Notes: generated by a model from the sequence alone, not told the origin. 64,000 bases of DNA from Agarophyton chilense (GCA_030374765.1 JARGXX010000092.1:558001-622000); one strand, 5' to 3'. Shown: positions 1-11,960, counted from the stretch's first letter. Program-made: numbers and translations.

Positions 1-12
1 TTCCTGAAGAAT

Positions 13-708
13 GTGCTGTATGGTAACAAGTCAGTCAGCAACTTCGACCTTGTTCACGGCTACACTCCTTCTGTTTCTGGGTTACCCAAGCAGATGCTAC
101 CAGAGAAGCTCCTTTCTTCCTACCACGAACAAGTTTCCAGGCGTGCCGTACACACCTTACTTCGTACCAAACCATCGTATCCTTTATCACAAGACCTTCT
201 GGCACCAACCATTCCGGTGCATATCTTTAAGAGAGTTGGAAAACATGGTGCCTGGTACAAGGCTTTCGTGGTCACGACTACTGACCATATATTATCGGTC
301 TCTCCGAGCAAAATACTCCAGGTACCGAAGCATCAGATCGCCTACGAGGACATAAGGTTAGTCTCACGTTCATCCCTTCCACAGGAACTGGGCAAACAGG
401 AGCTTGGATATTCGTCCTTCCCGGACACTAACGCCCAAGAAGAACTGATCCCAGTCTCTAAAGAAAGGAATGAGGCCGATCGTTCTTCTCTTCCGCCCCT
501 CCAAGATGAAGAAATCACAGACTTCCCTGTGCAGAACATAGAAGACCCTTTGAGTTTCGACCCAAACATATCGGACAAACCAAATTTGTGGTCTCTGCAT
601 CCGTTCTCTTCATCCTTCTTCGCGTCGAAGGAAGACACAACGGCTGTGAACTCACCCTCAATGGATGTCGGGAACCCTCAACTCTGCAGAGATGTTGGAG
701 ACACCTAG
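13..708 (+). pseudogene. Copia-type integrase C-terminal / linker region
   Basis: This open stretch of about 230 codons matches the region after the integrase catalytic core. Near its start it has the 'FDLVHGYTPS' type segment seen where the integrase tail begins ('dl..GYtP'). A small beta-rich section follows ('HGAWYKAFVV...SKILQVPKHQI'), as in integrase C-terminal DNA-binding modules. The rest is acidic and low in complexity, as expected of the linker before reverse transcriptase. It ends at a TAG, and the reverse transcriptase continues in the same frame, so the stop interrupts one former polyprotein. The catalytic core lies left of the window. Confidence 0.6.
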
Positions 709-738
709 CTCAGGTTCCCTACAATCGGCGAAAATCTA

Positions 739-2079
739 TTGTCTTCAGAGCGAAGAATTCTCGAGCAGATCAAGAAGATCATTGGAGACCAACCGGCCAC
801 AGAAGCTAAGCTACAGTTCGCCCCGCAATGGATAATCGACAAGGCCATCGAAGCAGTGAAGAGAAACTACTCTGAAGCCGAGGCATACAAGCCGATCTCC
901 ATCAAAGGACTCCCGCGAAATGCAAATATCGTATCCTCCCATCACTTCTTCGTGACAAAATTCGATGGATAGAATGGTAAGCTCAAGCTCAAGTGCCGTC
1001 TGGTACCACATTGGAATCGGGATTCCCAAAAGGACAACATTCTATCTGACTCCTCTACGGCTCAATTCACTTGCATCAGACTTCTGCTTTCCCTCGCAAC
1101 TTTACTACACCTCACCCTTGGAAGCATTGACATCTCTTGAGCGTATTAGCAGTCAGGCGACCTCAAACGAGATATATACATTCGGCCTCCAAATGGATGG
1201 ACACAGTTCGTAGACGAAGTATGGAAGCTACTCAAGCCAGTATATGGCCTAGTAGAGCCCGGTCGTCTCTGGCAGCTATGCATCGAGGAATGATTGTGCA
1301 AATACGGATTCCGTACTGTCCCTACTATGCCGCAGATGTTCATATTGTCGGACGACCATGCATGTATATCTCTACTCCTGGCCAAATTGGTGGACGATCT
1401 TCTCCTTGCCGGATCAAAGAGTGAGATGAACAAATTCTCCAAGGCTCTCTCAGCTCGCTTCAAGGTTGGCAGAGCACTCTTTAAGAACGAGATTATCTTC
1501 ATTCGCCTTTGGATTCGGCAATATGAAGACTTCTCGATCGAGATATTAGTGGCAGAGTTTATGAAAGAGCTCGCCCCCATTCCGATCTCTAGGGATAAAA
1601 GTAAGCAGTCCGAGGATCTATGCACCCAACAAGAAGTCCGAGAAATCCAGTCTCTTACTGGAAAACTCAACTACCTCGGCCATGGTGTGCTGCCTCAAGC
1701 CGCGTACGCTGCCAGCTCCATGCAGCAGGTGGTCCTAGAGATGCGCGTTAGGCATCTTCTGCAGGCAAACCAGATCCTCAACCTCTTCTTTAAGCTACGT
1801 CCGAGCTTGAAGTACATGGCTCCGAGATCCGCAATGGTATCGGGTAACATGAACGCTTGCCACATTGTGTCGTTCTCTGACGCCAGCACTGTAAAATCAT
1901 CCTACGGTCAAACTGGCTACATCAGTGGCATCGCCTTCTCCCAAGATGAGAACGTTCCGTACCACATCGTCGACTGGTATAGCGCGAAGCAAGGACGCAT
2001 ATCCTTTAGTTCAATTGGGCTGAAATTCTTGCGGCAGCAGAATTCGCAGACAGATCCATACTACTTAGGGAATGCATAG
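739..2079 (+). pseudogene. Copia-type reverse transcriptase (broken)
   Basis: The copia reverse transcriptase start 'GLPRNANIVSSHHFF' (family pattern 'vPkgAnvi.SH.v') is followed after a TAG by the residues that normally carry the K-A-R-L motif. Further stops lie near 1,138, 1,147 and 1,290. After them comes the active-site strand 'LVDDLLLAGSKSEM', which keeps both catalytic aspartates, and later 'REIQSLTGKLNYLG' (family pattern 'Y.s.vGsLnYl'). The C-terminal part reaches the RNase H domain ('IVDWYSAKQGRIS.SS'). At least four in-frame stops show that the copy is inactive. Confidence 0.8.
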
Positions 2080-2396
2080 AAGTTTTTGCATCGGATTTCG
2101 GTTCGCTCGTCCTATACGTCGACTCATTTGGTTTGTACTCAACGATCACTACCCTTCACGAATGACGAGACTACCGATTGCGCCCCACCGTGTCGCGCCT
2201 CCGTGACTCTTTCGAAGCTGGAGACATATCCTCCATGCGTTGGATAGCGGGAAGTCTCAACTTAGCCGACGCGTTAACAAAGGGCAATGATCATTCATTT
2301 ACTCAATCGAACCAAGCTATGGTTCAAGGAATATTCAGCAAAGGTATCAAATCTACTATGGGCCACCATCTTGGGGAATGGAACCCTAAGGCTTAG
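2080..2396 (+). pseudogene. RNase H C-terminal end of the copia relic
   Basis: In a different frame from the reverse transcriptase, 2,178-2,396 reads 'MRWIAGSLNLADALTKG', the C-terminal signature of copia RNase H ('W..t..qlADaLTK'). The last acidic residue of the RNase H site, the D of 'ADALTKG', is present. A frameshift lies between about 2,040 and 2,170. The frame closes after a short tail, so this is the end of pol. Confidence 0.75.
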
Positions 2397-2416
2397 GATC
2401 AAGTATGGCAGAGATT

Positions 2417-3471
2417 TCAAACCCTGGTTGAAGAACCTTCTTGGTGACGACGTTTCTTTCTGCGGCGAGCGCGTTTCCCATCCTTCCTCCCTGGGAGCAA
2501 GCGCACTACGCGACAGTCCGCAATGTGACTGAAAGAACGGTCTGACCCAACACAGGACTCGAGACTAACCTGAGTGAGGTCTATGTGATACTTCTCCACT
2601 GGATCAATAATCATGTTGCGCCCCCCATCTATGCAAATCGCATGCAGGTATTTGCCAATCGCCTGAAAACTGGCAAAGAAGACTTTTTCGCTATCGCAGA
2701 AGTTATCCAAATCGAAGTTCTCTTCTCGGCGTCCAGTCCCATCGCGAAGGTAGTCGAGGCTAATAACACGGGTCTTTTCCCGAACAAACCTCTGCATATC
2801 CTTGAGATCCCGAAACTTCCCCCGGACCTCCCTTTGCGCCTTCCGGTTCCAATATTCAAGGTCAGGAAATAACCAAACCCAAGACCTGCAACGGCGTTCA
2901 AGAACATCTCACTATCGTCTGCGTTCTTCCTAACGCGATCGACGAGATACGCCCAACACTCAGCAGCCTTCTCGGACCCAATGGCGAGAGCTAACGTATT
3001 ACTTAAAAAAGCTTCAAGGCACAGAAAAGTCTCGTCGCGAGACCGTACGGTCTTATGACGGAGATGGAAACTACGGACGCCCAACGATGGCATCCGCGCT
3101 TCGGGTTGGAGCACGGTGAGCCTTTGACCTGGCTTTGCGCTGCAGGTAGCTAGAATGATCTTGATCCCTTCATACCGGTCCTTCCCTCCCCAATGGAAGG
3201 TTCCCTCTGCTCCTTCGCCATCATACGTCACCCTACTTTTCGAGGCACCACCTCCAACTGCCTGACCGTACTCGATTCGGAAAGTACGCATATCGATGCG
3301 GCACACTACGTTAGTGCCATGCTCCAGAGCATAGAATTGGTCCTTAATCTCACCACGACCTTCTCTCGACAACCATACCTTCTCTATCATCCAATCATTA
3401 TACTTAATACTGGTATCGGGATCGTCGTCGTCATCCAAAGCCTCTGTCAGACCCAGTCGGGACAGCATCAA
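2417..3471 (-). pseudogene. Unknown protein downstream of the H3-like tail, frameshifted
   Basis: From 3,471 a 280-codon frame with no recognised domain runs to 2,629. It begins with an acidic run (DDDDDPDTS) and contains a mixed alpha/beta-like segment. A second frame (2,797-2,417) carries charged, helix-like sequence over the same 3' region ('RDGTGRREENFDLDNF'), which suggests a frameshift near 2,800-2,880. The frame is in phase with the H3-like ORF directly upstream, across one TAA. I do not recognise the family. It lies antisense to and just downstream of the copia relic and could be an accessory gene of another mobile element. Confidence 0.4.
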
Positions 3472-3480
3472 CCCTCCAAA

Positions 3481-3777
3481 TTACATGCCACGATCCTGCC
3501 GGATAAAATGAGTTATCCTGCGCCCGAGCAGAATAATGGCTTCGTTTTCGCTAAACCACACGAGGTTATTGCTGCCCTCGAAAGTGATTGCGTATATTTT
3601 TTTCAAGCCGCGCTGCGGTTTGGAACAGAGAAGCTTGAAAATATTTTTGTTAAGGTATTGGTCAAGATGTGTCTCGATGGTAATTTTTGCCACTTTGCTT
3701 GCAAGCTGGCGCCGTGGGTTTCTTCTGCCAACAGATTTGCGACCCGTCTGCTTAGTGCAAGCCATCGATGGACTCAA
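3481..3777 (-). pseudogene. Histone-H3-tail-like N-terminus fused to unknown sequence
   Basis: A 98-codon frame whose internal ATG at 3,765 starts 'MACTKQTGRKSVGRRNP', then 'RRQLASKVAK'. Aligned without gaps to the canonical histone H3 tail, 16 of 26 residues agree. K4, Q5, T6, R8, K9, S10, R17 and K23 positions are kept; R2 is C, K14 is R and K18 is R. After about residue 26 the similarity ends abruptly in AT-richer sequence with no H3 histone fold. The frame closes at 3,481-3,483 with TAA, but the next ATG at 3,471 is in the same frame, so the next ORF may once have been the same protein. It may be a fragment of an H3 gene fused to another gene, or an H3-tail mimic; I cannot tell which. Confidence 0.6.
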
Positions 3778-4074
3778 CTGAGCAGAAGTCGTCCACGCTG
3801 TCCGCAGAGAGATGACACGTCGAGTTCGGCGTCAAGGTTTCACACTTTAAGATGGAAGCAGTGACGTTGCAAATCTGGCATTTTGGCACGTACGCGGTTC
3901 TCAAAAGGAAATAGAGGGGTACTCGAAAAACCCTGAAGGCACACAGGGGAGATTTTTTCGAAATAACTGGCCCGCAAGGAAGATGCGCCAAAAATATCGC
4001 GTTTAGAGTCAGAATGTGAGTTGCTGAGCATTTGGCCGCACTCCAAAAAATCAAATTTTATTGTATCGCGCCAA

Positions 4075-4260
4075 GGTGGCGGGTGTGTAATACACGACTG
4101 CCACCTGGCACAATGCCGCCGGTGCTGCGTACTAAACCTCACTCTTGCTCCACCCCGAGACACTGGGGACAGAGGAGGAAGAGGGGACACCGTTTGCCCG
4201 TTCCACCTTCCTCGGTTCCACCGCGCGCTGCGCGTACATACTAGACACAAGACCAACAGC
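4075..4260 (+). repeat. Dispersed repeat R1, copy 1
   Basis: The segment around 'TAATACACGACTGCCACC' and the following 'GCCGGTGCTGCGTACTA' reappears in inverted orientation at about 22,745-22,930. There the reverse complement reads 'CAATACACGAGTGCCACC' and then 'GCCGGCGCTGCATACTA'. The two copies align over roughly 150 bases with moderate divergence. No transposon coding capacity is seen. It is probably a non-autonomous element or an untranslated region of an unidentified repeat. Confidence 0.7.
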
Positions 4261-4349
4261 CCTCCCGCTCTGCGTGCGACTGCTTCCCATAATATCAAAG
4301 CCTTTTCATTTTTAGTAGCGTTTTCTGCTGTTTGTATGACTGCCATTCA

Positions 4350-5540
4350 ATAATTCTTCTTTTTCAAATAATTCATCATTCTGAATTTCCACAAATAGAA
4401 GTTGTCTCCGTTCAATTTATCAAAATTAAACGTATTTTTCTCCTCCATATCCATTTTGTTTGTTCTTTTGTGTGTATTTTATACTTTCTTTAATACTTGC
4501 AGTCGGCGAATTTCATTTCCGTTTTATTTCTTGTTTTCCGAAGAACAGATATTAGTATTGGACTATATCAAAAAGTTCTGATTTTGGACAATTCTGTTAA
4601 TTTTTGAACGGTTTTTGCACGATTCTGATCAGTTCTGGTTTCGATTTACAACTAGTTTGATCAATCAGTCACGGTTCTTACACTGCACATTACGATTTTT
4701 GGTTTTTTGCAACTTGAATTCTGACAATTGTGTATTGTTGTGAGACGACCGAAGCTGTCGCTCATGATTACACAGGGCGAGAAGTAGGGTTCGAAGACGG
4801 AGGCAAGAAACAAGTTCAGGACTCAAGTTGCCTGCGCGTTCGTCTCTCCTCCCGCGAATACTTTATCGCTTCAGGACTTGTTTGCTCCGTCCTCTTATAC
4901 ATGCTTCTCCGAGTCCGTTCGCTTCGGACGCGCTTGGGTTGCATTATGCTCGTGACCTTTGCAGTTAAAACGCGCTCATTCGAGCTGTTACCGCAGTTGC
5001 ATTCTGCTCTTTCAGTCGTGGCGCGCGTGCTGAATCTAAGCATTGCATTTGTTGTACTGCTGATGTCGTATCGCTGCGTGTGACATCAGGTCTTGTACTC
5101 CAGTTGCGTCCGTGGTAGTTTACTTCACCTCTGAGTGTCTTACTGCCTTACAACTGTACTGTTCGGTTTTTGACTGTTTTGAGAAATTCCATATTTCATT
5201 CCAGTAAGTGTCTTATTTCCTGGTGAGACTTCTCTTGACGTTGTAGTATACTTTTCAAAAGGGTAGGTAGACCTAGTCTTGCACGAAGTCTGAGCCCATA
5301 ACGAATGATGGAATAAAGTACACTCGAACGCGGATAACTCTGTGAATTGTTTACTTGAGTTCGTTTTTCTAGACTCAGTCTCTGTTATTTTATTCTTTTA
5401 TATTGCTTTGAAGCACTTCTCAATTGTTCTGGACGAATGTAGTTTAGTTTTAAGATAGTTATTGGCTTTTCTACATAAAGTTCTATAGAAGCTTCGAGAG
5501 TCTTCTAAATACTTCTATTACATAAAGCAGTTTCTAATGG
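4350..5540. other. AT-rich stretch without recognisable genes
   Basis: Short frames only, with no domain similarity noticed. The composition is rich in T and A, with many T runs. Around 5,485-5,570 there is a cluster of TTC and GAA pentamer-like units; the best is 'GAACCTTCTAGAGGTTC', which resembles a heat-shock-element array with one imperfect unit. It could be LTR or promoter sequence of an unrecognised element. Confidence 0.4.
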
Positions 5541-5825
5541 CATTCTGGAACCTTCTAGAGGTTCTACAACAAGGGTTGCCTACTGTAGTAGAGGGCGCAG
5601 AAATGTAAGGAGGGGAGTGTCCGGAGCGGGAACGCTGTGTGAAGGATTTGGGCAAGGTGCGCGTAGTTTCGGCGTGGGACAGTGGCGCTGGTGGAGGACG
5701 GCAGGAGAGCGAACGGCTGATGGCCTCAGCTGGGGAGGGTGGAGTTGATGTGGGATCCATGTCACCTGAAGAGTGAGGAGCGGGTTGGATATTGGGAGAA
5801 ACAGAATCCCGCGAGGGTGAAAGAC

Positions 5826-5878
5826 GTGAGGTCGAAAGGTGCGAGGTCGAACTGTGCGAAATCGAACAATGCGATGTA
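5826..5878 (+). repeat. Short degenerate tandem repeat (about 15-bp unit)
   Basis: Three to four adjacent units of the type 'GTGCGAGGTCGAAC' occur in a row with a few substitutions (GTGAGGTCGAAAG, GTGCGAGGTCGAACT, GTGCGAAATCGAACA, ATGCGATG). They lie in a 101-codon open frame (5,739-6,044) that has no family match and probably is not a gene. Confidence 0.55.
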
Positions 5879-6049
5879 CCAAGCGAGGGTGACGGCGCTT
5901 GATTGTCGGCGCGCGTTCCCAGCAGATGAGCGGATCGAAAGAGGGAAATATCGATGGAGGGGAATGAAATCCCAGTGGTCGACGCTTGACCGCTCGAGAT
6001 GGGAGGAAAGCTGGTCGTTATTTTATAAAGTCAAAAGTCTATAGAGTGG

Positions 6050-8640
6050 ACCTTAGTGGACTAGGTAAGAGTTGTAACGGACTAACGAACTACTGTACTC
6101 CAGATAGAGGTTTGGATTTAACAGTCATCTGTTTTTCAGTTTTCCTTCGAACGCTCGGCCACCCGGCGGATGACGGCGCAACCTAATGTGATATCAGTCA
6201 GCCTGAGCTGCGGCTGCTTGCGGATGCAGTTGCCCTAACTGGTAATATAAAACTTCAATGCATTCCAAAGTCACTTGACGGACATACTACATGGCCTTTC
6301 GGCACCAGTCAACATGCTATCTCTCCTCGACGCAGCCTTGTATTCTTCGTTCTTTTAGCCAAATCATATTACTGATCATTGACAGAGTACACTAATCGCC
6401 TTCTGGAAATATAGTCGCAATGGGTATATCGTCGCAACATTACCGGTAATGTTCTCTGCCTCGATAAAGAAGGACAGGCGGAGTCCAATACTATCGTAGA
6501 TGCAGGGTCTTATATCAACATTCGAATTGAGAAAATCACGAACAGTAAGAGATTCCATCGGGCTACACTCGTTTTCATGTCATCCATTACTTTGCAAAAG
6601 TTTCCGTGGGCTGATATCAAGGCGATCGTAGAAAAATTCCATTAGCACGTCTGGGAATACGCCTGTATTAGCGACTCTCAGATCATGTATCAAAGCAATT
6701 GTCTGTATAACCAAAACGTTTTAAAGTACGTTTGTGAACCGGTTCAAAGTTATAAAACTTGTCGCTATTCTGCTCTAGCAGACATATTCCACGCGAGAAG
6801 TATCCCAAATCACTCTTTCTAGTAACTTCACTAAGTCCTGTGCTGTAAAATAAAAATCCAGAGGGTGAAGTTCTACAGTGTGTCCGCGTCCCACTCCCTG
6901 TGAAGGTGAATTCAGCGGAAGTCCGCTCTGCCCATGCCCAAGCACCAAAGAAACCCGACTGTATGCCCGGAGATGGTGATTGACTATACATGCAAAGATG
7001 AGAAAAAGAATCGGATGAAGAGTGAAGAGGGATAAGGAGAATCCAACGATGTGGGGGGAAATGGATGAAGCTCTTTAATGATATAGGGTATGCAACCTAA
7101 ACAAGCTGCGAAGCACGCGTTATTATAACATCTACAGGACTTGGAGAGATAACATGTGGTCAATGAGGGCATTTTTCAGTTTCGCATACAGCTTAAGAAT
7201 TTTCATATCCCCGCGGGTATTTTACCTCTTCCACCGCGTGGTGCAATTCAGCGATAAAAAACAACCACGGAGATCTTCGGATCATCCCCCTTAAAGAGAT
7301 AGAAAAACGAGCGGAGTCTCTCCATCGGAATATAACTAAGTAGAAGTATGTAGAAGTACATATCCGAGGCTCAGCTTCACAAAAAGCGGGGAGAGTAGAA
7401 AGGAAGCAGCAGAATCCACTATACGTGTTTAGGGTATCCTCGGGAGAGCCCAAGATTCCAAAGTAGTGGTAACCGGAACGAAAAGGGTTTGGAGTTCCGG
7501 CGCCACGAGAGCAACAAAAACACCCCCGACAACAAGAGGAAGAGAAACCAAGAGAGTGTGAGTAGGATAAAGGGAAAAATAGGAAAAGAAAAACGGACAA
7601 GAAACCCAAATTTGGGACCAGAATCTATAGACGGTTTGTAAAACGAGCCGACGACAGTATTGGTGAATCTACTGTTAAGAGGAAGGGGATAGAAAGACCG
7701 TAAACTACACGGACTACCCTCTGAAAGGTGTGAGAACTCGCATATGCGAACAATTCTAGAGCCAAAAACCTTTTAAGGCGAGTTTTATTTGTTATCACGG
7801 CCCAGTTACCGAGACACTATATCGTATCAAGAACTGTAGTAACTCATTCTACATACGTGTACCACACTAGGGTAGAGATCTTAAGTACCCAGCAATGCTG
7901 GCAACCACCTTTCTACTATCCGTGCTACCCGCGATCCAGTAATCCTATCCGGTCGGGCCACGGCGCATGCGTATATGTAGAGCTAATGCAAAGGCCGCCT
8001 AACAGAGCAAAGATACTCCACCTAAGGCAGCGCTTTCCATAACTCAGACATATGCAAAAAGTACCTATGTCTTAGGAAACCACCCCCCGGGGGCTTGCAC
8101 TTCATATCCCCCTTCTTAGGCGCGAATCCACCGCCCACATGGAGAACCGAGCGCCGAAAAAGGTGTGTAAACGTGTTTCCGACTGCCAAGCATCCTCCCG
8201 CTCTCACCGATTCACTCACGCCCTCGCGGTACCTTCTGCAAAGAGCGAACAATCGGGCTCTGCTGAAGACACGCCGCTGCTATCCTTCTCTCTGATTCTT
8301 TGGTCAACCCCCCCCCCCCCCCCCCCAACAACTCGGCGTATTTCCAATTTCTTGGTCTGTTCAACCGCCTGCAATGATATACGAGAGCTGTTTCAACAGA
8401 CCTCATCATTTGCGGTTCGTTTTCGGGTTTCAAGTCGTACTGTTTCTGCAAAACGGAAATGCACTTGCACCACAGGGTACAAAAGAAAAAGCTGGAGGTT
8501 TAAATGGAAACAAGAATCTGTCTCCAAGTTGACCCTCTTATGGAAACCTCTTTGGGTTTTAACCATCGAAGGGTGCGCGTTCCCTCCGGCTGGTGTCCTG
8601 ACTCCACCCGATTTTGATGTTCGACAATTGTCTGCTATGA
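6050..8640. other. No recognisable gene
   Basis: Only short, low-similarity frames on either strand. The sequence includes a poly-C run of about 17 bases near 8,310-8,326 and purine-rich stretches near 7,500-7,600. I saw no transposon motifs, RNA genes or conserved protein signatures. Confidence 0.5.
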
Positions 8641-8644
8641 AATT

Positions 8645-10315
8645 ATGGCGATGAAAAAAGTCTGGTTTCAGGAGGTATTTCGGTCATTACGACCAGTTCG
8701 TGAGATTGACGTCGCCGCGTACCGACTGTTGATCAAGACGGGTACTGGAGTCTACGCGCCGCGCTATTGTGCGGGAAGAGAGAATAGGCACAAAGACCTT
8801 GGAAGTCAGTCCAAGGATGCCTCCGGACTCGATGTCTTCAATCGGGTCCGGGCTTTTATAATGCCATGTTCGGGCAGATGCCCGAAGAGGGTCCTGCCTC
8901 TTTGGGCTTCTATAACTCAACTTCTTTGGGTTGCGAAGGTACTACTTCTAGACTACGACCTATTACGGCTACGCAGTTCGAATTGATGACCATTCTATCA
9001 AGCACTAGCATGCGTAGCCATCAACACCGACGCACCCCGCGGTTCGTCGCCGTTACGAATCGCTTGCTTCCTCCCATGCGGCTTAAGTTCTTCTCGGGCA
9101 TCACCTGCTTTGACAGGCTCTTTGTAAGTTTTCCACCTCAGATGTTCTCTGGTCTCACATCAGCTCGTATCGCACTCAAGGCGAATTGGGGTACTTGGAC
9201 TGCCTCGTCGGTTCGAAAACCTTCCATTGGCAGGGAAATTCCATCGCGCGCCAGGAGGCCATGTGTAGTTTTTGACGGATCCTTCGGGCCGAATTACACT
9301 ACATGAGGCGACTTGGACGAGCTGACTGCTTGATAAGGATTCTTTTCGAACGGTGCTCACGATTCTGGCTCGGGTATATAGTCCCATACCAGAATTCTGA
9401 AATAGAACGCACCTGCGCTGTCAAACGACGTGGTTGGTGCGTTTCTATCCCACCTTGGTGGTCCTACCTCGAGGAATGCAGAGACTGTTATATCGAGCCC
9501 CCTCCCGTGCTTTCATACTAAGGTTCTTATCTCCTCGAAGATCTCCAGTCTGGGCTATGGTTTTTGACCATAACCGATTGGGCTTTCAGCTGTGCGGTTT
9601 TCATCCTTTGGGAGGCTTACGACCAGCTTCGACAGTAATTCCTCTCGGTATGGGTTCGTGCCGCGATCAAAGCGATGAACCTGGGCATTTCATTCGGTAA
9701 TGTAACCAGCGCAGAGGAGTTGGCGCGATTTCTTTGTTTTATCGACCAGGTCGACTGGGATCCGGTTTTATACTCGCGAAATGGTTGGGCTTCCCGAGGC
9801 CAGGCACAGAACCTATTGATAGGTCGGAAAACCCCGCTGGCGCGAGACTTTTTTACTACAACCTTTGGGAAGGGTGCGAAATCTCTGTAGAGGAGGCAAA
9901 CGACTTCGGGCTTGCGCTAAAGGATATCCCCGGTGGGTATCGGAGTGCTTTTTTCGACGTCGCCTAGTATTAACACGCCTACGACGGTGAAAATGACATT
10001 TTGGAACACGAACCCGATTTGTGGGAGGAGGACGCCTCCGAGGCGGTTAATGAATTTGCGGGGGCGCCAACTACTCCGATGAGTCCAGACGTTCCATTTA
10101 TATATTGGTTTGACCCCGTTTGGGCGACGTTTATTCCTGCGGCTGCAGAGAGCTTTATCGGTCTGGTTGAGCCAATGGAAACCCCTGACTTGGAAGAGTC
10201 TGCCGCTTACGTTGAAGTCTCTGCGCCTTCGAGTCAGGCGGCATTGATCTCTCTGTTTCCCTACGGGGTGGAACTGGTCAGCCACTTTGCTGACAGTGAA
10301 TTCGCCGCCATGTGA
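8645..10315 (+). pseudogene. Decayed coding region of unknown family
   Basis: Several overlapping plus-strand frames look like one old gene broken by shifts. The clearest parts are 9,675-9,890, 9,734-9,967 and, in the same frame as the latter, 10,001-10,315. The last gives an acidic, proline-containing C-terminus that ends at a TGA. Segments such as 'NVTSAEELARFLCFIDQVDW' and 'EEANDFGLALKDIPGGY' look protein-like rather than random, but I match them to no family. A structural or accessory protein of a mobile element is possible. Confidence 0.35.
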
Positions 10316-11060
10316 GCGGCGTTCATAATTCGTTTTCAAGGCGGAAGCAACCCGAGTGGAGACAGTAACAACCCATGACGAGAATAACGTTCCTTAATGA
10401 CAGTAGATTGAGATAGTGACTTAGTGTAGTTTTAGACTTCTCTGAGTTCTATCGTTCAATTTGAATAAAAACCGACCTTGGCGTGTGCAAGATATTTCAT
10501 TGCTAACTTGTTTCAGAAGCCTATTACTCCATGTTTTCTGCAACTACATGGTTTAGGACGTACTAGTGTGGTCTAATTATCCCCCTTGGGCGTTTTCAAT
10601 CCTTTGTCGGATGCCTATCCGCGTCTCGCGGTGATATTGAACCTTTTTCAGAACATGGAAGGCGTTCCACCGGTTCGTTCGAGTGGGCCTCGGGACAAAA
10701 CCGTACCAAAGGACTATGTTATCGAAAGCCTCCTATCGATGACTTCCACCACTACACTATCGATACGTCCTTTCGTCTACGAACTAGACTATCGATAAGC
10801 CCATTCATCTACGCAGCATCTTTCCTACTTATGACTGATAGAGAAATGATTCTTTCTCCTAATCGGTGGGATTTGTTTTAAGCGACATTAAACTGTGTAC
10901 GCTACTGACCAGGGTCACTACGACAGCGCTCAGTCCTCTTCGCCTGTCCCCGCGGACACCCGGAAAACCTGCGTTCTTCGGTCGCCACATAACCGATCAC
11001 CCTTCCTCTTTCCTCGAGTTTGTCGCCTTTCGCGAATTAAAAAAAACTGCATCAATCATC

Positions 11061-11498
11061 ATGTCCGCCGACCCTGCAAAACTGTGGGGAACAATTTCTC
11101 TACACAACAACTTGCAAAGAGGTTTTGAGAACTCGTTCTTAAACTACATGCAGACTGTTCCTCCGCTGAGCGATAAAAATATTCTTGAAGCAATTCGTGA
11201 ATACATGGGAGCCATGCAACTTATCAACCCAAACATAGTTAGCAACTACGAAATCTACAAACGAATTCGTGTGTTCTTGGAGCAACGGGACATTGATGTT
11301 CCTCATACAGCTGATACTAGAAGGTTGATTGCCAAAAGAGTTATAACAGCCATTTGGAATGGTGAGGAGTTTTCCGTGCAACGTGAGCGTGCTATGGACT
11401 ACTTGGACGCCGTTCGATACGGAGATGTTATTCTTTACTCACCTGGAAGAAGCGGTTCACCTTTAGCAGCACAAATACCGTTCCAGCTCACAAAGTGA
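11061..11498 (+). CDS. Hypothetical protein, 145 aa
   Basis: The open frame starts upstream at 10,866, but the ATG at 11,061 (MSADPAKLWGTI) begins the part with balanced, globular, mostly helical composition, so I prefer that start. The protein runs without interruption to TGA at 11,496-11,498. I recognise no domain. The predicted character (small, helical, no zinc knuckle) would fit a gag-like or DNA-binding protein of a mobile element, but that is inference. A strongly purine-rich stretch follows immediately (11,510-11,575). An LTR element begins about 460 bases downstream. Confidence 0.4.
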   Translation: MSADPAKLWGTISLHNNLQRGFENSFLNYMQTVPPLSDKNILEAIREYMGAMQLINPNIVSNYEIYKRIRVFLEQRDIDVPHTADTRRLIAKRVITAIWNGEEFSVQRERAMDYLDAVRYGDVILYSPGRSGSPLAAQIPFQLTK

Positions 11499-11960
11499 GC
11501 GCAGGTTATGAAAAGGAAAACGAAAAGAAAGAAAAAGACGAGAAGGAAAGGAGAGTAAAAGAAGAAAAACGAATGAAGGTAGTCAGCCTTGACCATTTAC
11601 TATGGTCGTCGGCGACCGTCATTGACAACTATAACTACCTTGCACGCACTTCTACCGCCGGTGCTGACCGTCGGCGGGTCACCCACGCCTCACAGCTTGC
11701 CACCGTGCGACGAGGAGTTGCGCGCCAAAACAATTTCAAACATAAATCATAACTAGTAAAACCTCAAAAAATCATCCAAAGTGGTGCGCCAATGCCAACC
11801 GCCCCGTGCAGCCCAGATTCGGCTGTTACGGCCAAACCCAATATCCAGCCCCCATTCGCACATTCTCTCCAACTGCGTAGCCCGTGCTCATTCAGCGCTC
11901 TCGTCCAATCAGATCGCTCCACTTGGGCCGGAGCCCCAACACGCCCCATTAGAACCAGAA

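Larger units (their letters stand above)
1..2396 (+). mobile_element. Ty1/copia-type retrotransposon relic, pol 3' part
   Basis: Integrase C-terminal or linker region, reverse transcriptase and RNase H follow one another in copia order. The first two share one reading frame broken by several stops; the RNase H end is in another frame. The left part lies outside the window. The elements at 12-15.8 kb and 39-45 kb belong to a similar general type. No flanking LTR could be assigned after the RNase H end. Dead copy. Confidence 0.8.

Noticed and set aside
1146..1670. 174-codon minus-strand frame
   Set aside because: Shadow of the copia reverse transcriptase on the plus strand.
7193..7609. 138-codon minus-strand frame with hydrophobic, Cys-rich start
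   Set aside because: Resembles a signal peptide at first glance, but the rest has no domain, repeat copy or conserved motif; not enough support.
8139..8654. 171-codon frame across the poly-C run
   Set aside because: Low-complexity homopolymer keeps the frame open; no protein character on either side.
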